Below, in pieces: positions 31,748 to 32,429 of a stretch of DNA of 32,429 bases (the stretch's first letter is position 1; the number at the start of each line of letters is the position of its first letter). The notes beneath the pieces were generated by a model that saw only the letters and a program-made list of their open reading frames with translations, was not told the DNA's origin and searched no databases. Origin of the DNA: Planctomycetota bacterium. GTDB taxonomy: Bacteria > Planctomycetota > UBA1135 > UBA2386. The DNA is taken from the NCBI GenBank assembly GCA_029936315.1, contig JAPYTD010000030.1:17798-50226 (forward strand), given 5' to 3'. The translations under genes were made by a program, and so were the position numbers.

Positions 31748-32429
31748 GTGGGCGTTCCTGGGGTCCTGTTGGGCGCTTGGGAGGTCGGGGTGTTGTTACG
31801 TTGGGCGAGTGGTAACGTTAGTCGCATGATCGTGCCACCGCCCTCTCGTGGCAATGCCTCGATGTCGCCATCGTGGGCCCGGGCGAAGTGTTGCACAATG
31901 CCGAGGCCAAGGCCGGCACCGCGCACTTCCCCGCTGTTACCGGCGCGATAGAAGCCCTCGAAGATGCGATTGCGCTCCTTGGCCGGGATGCCACGGCCGC
32001 GGTCCTGGACTTCGACGACGGCGTAGTCGCCCTGCTTTTGTAGCACGAGATCGACTTCGTGCTCGTCGACGTCCTCAAAGCCGTATTTGGTCGCATTCTC
32101 GAGCAGGTTGACGATGGCGCCCTCAAGGCCGTCCTTGTCGCACGAGACAATCAAGCCGAGCGGCAGACTATCGATCAGGAGCACGCCCTTCGCTTCGAGG
32201 TGGGGGGCGTACGCATACGCAGTTGTGCGCAGAAGTTCGCCGATGTCATACGGCTCGGTCTGGTAGGTCAGCGTGCCGGATTGTTGCCGCGAAAAGTCCA
32301 GGATGCGCTGGATCAGGGTCGTCAGCCGTTCGGACTCGCGCGCGATGATGGAGCCAAACTCCGAAGCCTGGTTGCTGTCACGAACCCGGCCCATGCCGAT
32401 CGTCTCGCCATACATGCGGATCAGCGAGA
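31744..32429 (-). CDS. Sensor histidine kinase, C-terminal part (cut by the window end)
   Basis: The 3' portion of a histidine kinase gene whose start lies beyond position 32429. The reading frame continues to the edge (residues SLIR precede MYGETIGMGRV), matching the region just after the phospho-acceptor His, which is outside the window. Visible are the second dimerisation helix (ESERLTTLIQRILDFSRQQSG), the N box NLLENATKYG, the G1 box DRGRGIPAKERNRIFEGFYR and the G2 box GAGLGLGIVQHF. The C-terminal tail is Pro/Thr/Asn-rich. The first Met in view (32415) is internal and not a start. The sensor domain and its ligand cannot be described. It overlaps the regulator gene by 4 nt. Confidence 0.93.
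   Translation of the reverse strand, partial: SLIRMYGETIGMGRVRDSNQASEFGSIIARESERLTTLIQRILDFSRQQSGTLTYQTEPYDIGELLRTTAYAYAPHLEAKGVLLIDSLPLGLIVSCDKDGLEGAIVNLLENATKYGFEDVDEHEVDLVLQKQGDYAVVEVQDRGRGIPAKERNRIFEGFYRAGNSGEVRGAGLGLGIVQHFARAHDGDIEALPREGGGTIMRLTLPLAQRNNTPTSQAPNRTPGTPT

Noticed and set aside
1-32429. CRISPR array, insertion sequence, prophage or defence island
   Set aside because: No spaced direct repeats, transposase, integrase, phage structural genes or known defence genes were recognised in reading the window.

Overview
This GC-rich chromosomal window, with strong antisense reading frames behind nearly every gene, most resembles a Planctomycetota-type genome. The evidence is an ECF sigma factor paired with a membrane FecR-like protein, secreted HEAT-repeat, EF-hand and SUMF1-fold proteins, an exported metalloprotease with an IPT/TIG domain, and few clear Shine-Dalgarno sites. 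The phylum is an inference from gene content and recalled families, not a computed placement. No transposase, integrase, phage gene, CRISPR array or rRNA was seen.

Layout. 98-1587: ECF sigma factor and FecR-like partner, overlapping by 4 nt. 1670-8412: the first two histidine-degradation enzymes (HutH, HutU), separated by two genes on the opposite strand, an exported reprolysin-like protease and a di-heme cytochrome c peroxidase. 8419-8950: a broken chimeric gene directly after hutU, with a flavoprotein N-terminus, a LolA-like C-terminal half and a frameshift in a G6 run. 9212-10072: a membrane-anchored LysM protein. 10104-11468: an NtrC-type sigma-54 activator on the minus strand. 11864-13951: a secreted HEAT-repeat protein with a degenerate response-regulator receiver fold inside it. 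14077-14152: tRNA-Thr(CGT) with promoter and terminator, followed by a small lipoprotein. 14873-17539 (minus): an RmlC-like cupin downstream of an exported SUMF1-fold protein that lacks the catalytic cysteines. 17824-18960 (minus): a receiver/HD-GYP protein. 19177-24244: a tight run of RluA-type pseudouridine synthase, bifunctional class II aldolase/short-chain dehydrogenase, ABC ATPase and ABC-2 permease. 24343-26580: topoisomerase III, converging with an exported M14 carboxypeptidase (26582-28195). Then a six-EF-hand secreted protein, a small lipoprotein, and at the right edge a minus-strand operon of histidine kinase (cut by the window end), OmpR-type regulator and unknown secreted protein, joined by 4-nt overlaps.

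Much of the window concerns regulation (ECF/FecR, NtrC, HD-GYP, OmpR/HK) and exported proteins that probably act in the envelope or periplasm. The metabolic genes are histidine catabolism and a probable deoxysugar-phosphate aldolase/dehydrogenase. The points most worth a second look are the pseudo-receiver inside a secreted HEAT protein, the flavoprotein/LolA fusion scar, the HutU with Leu where urocanases carry a conserved Cys, and the cysteine-less SUMF1-fold protein.
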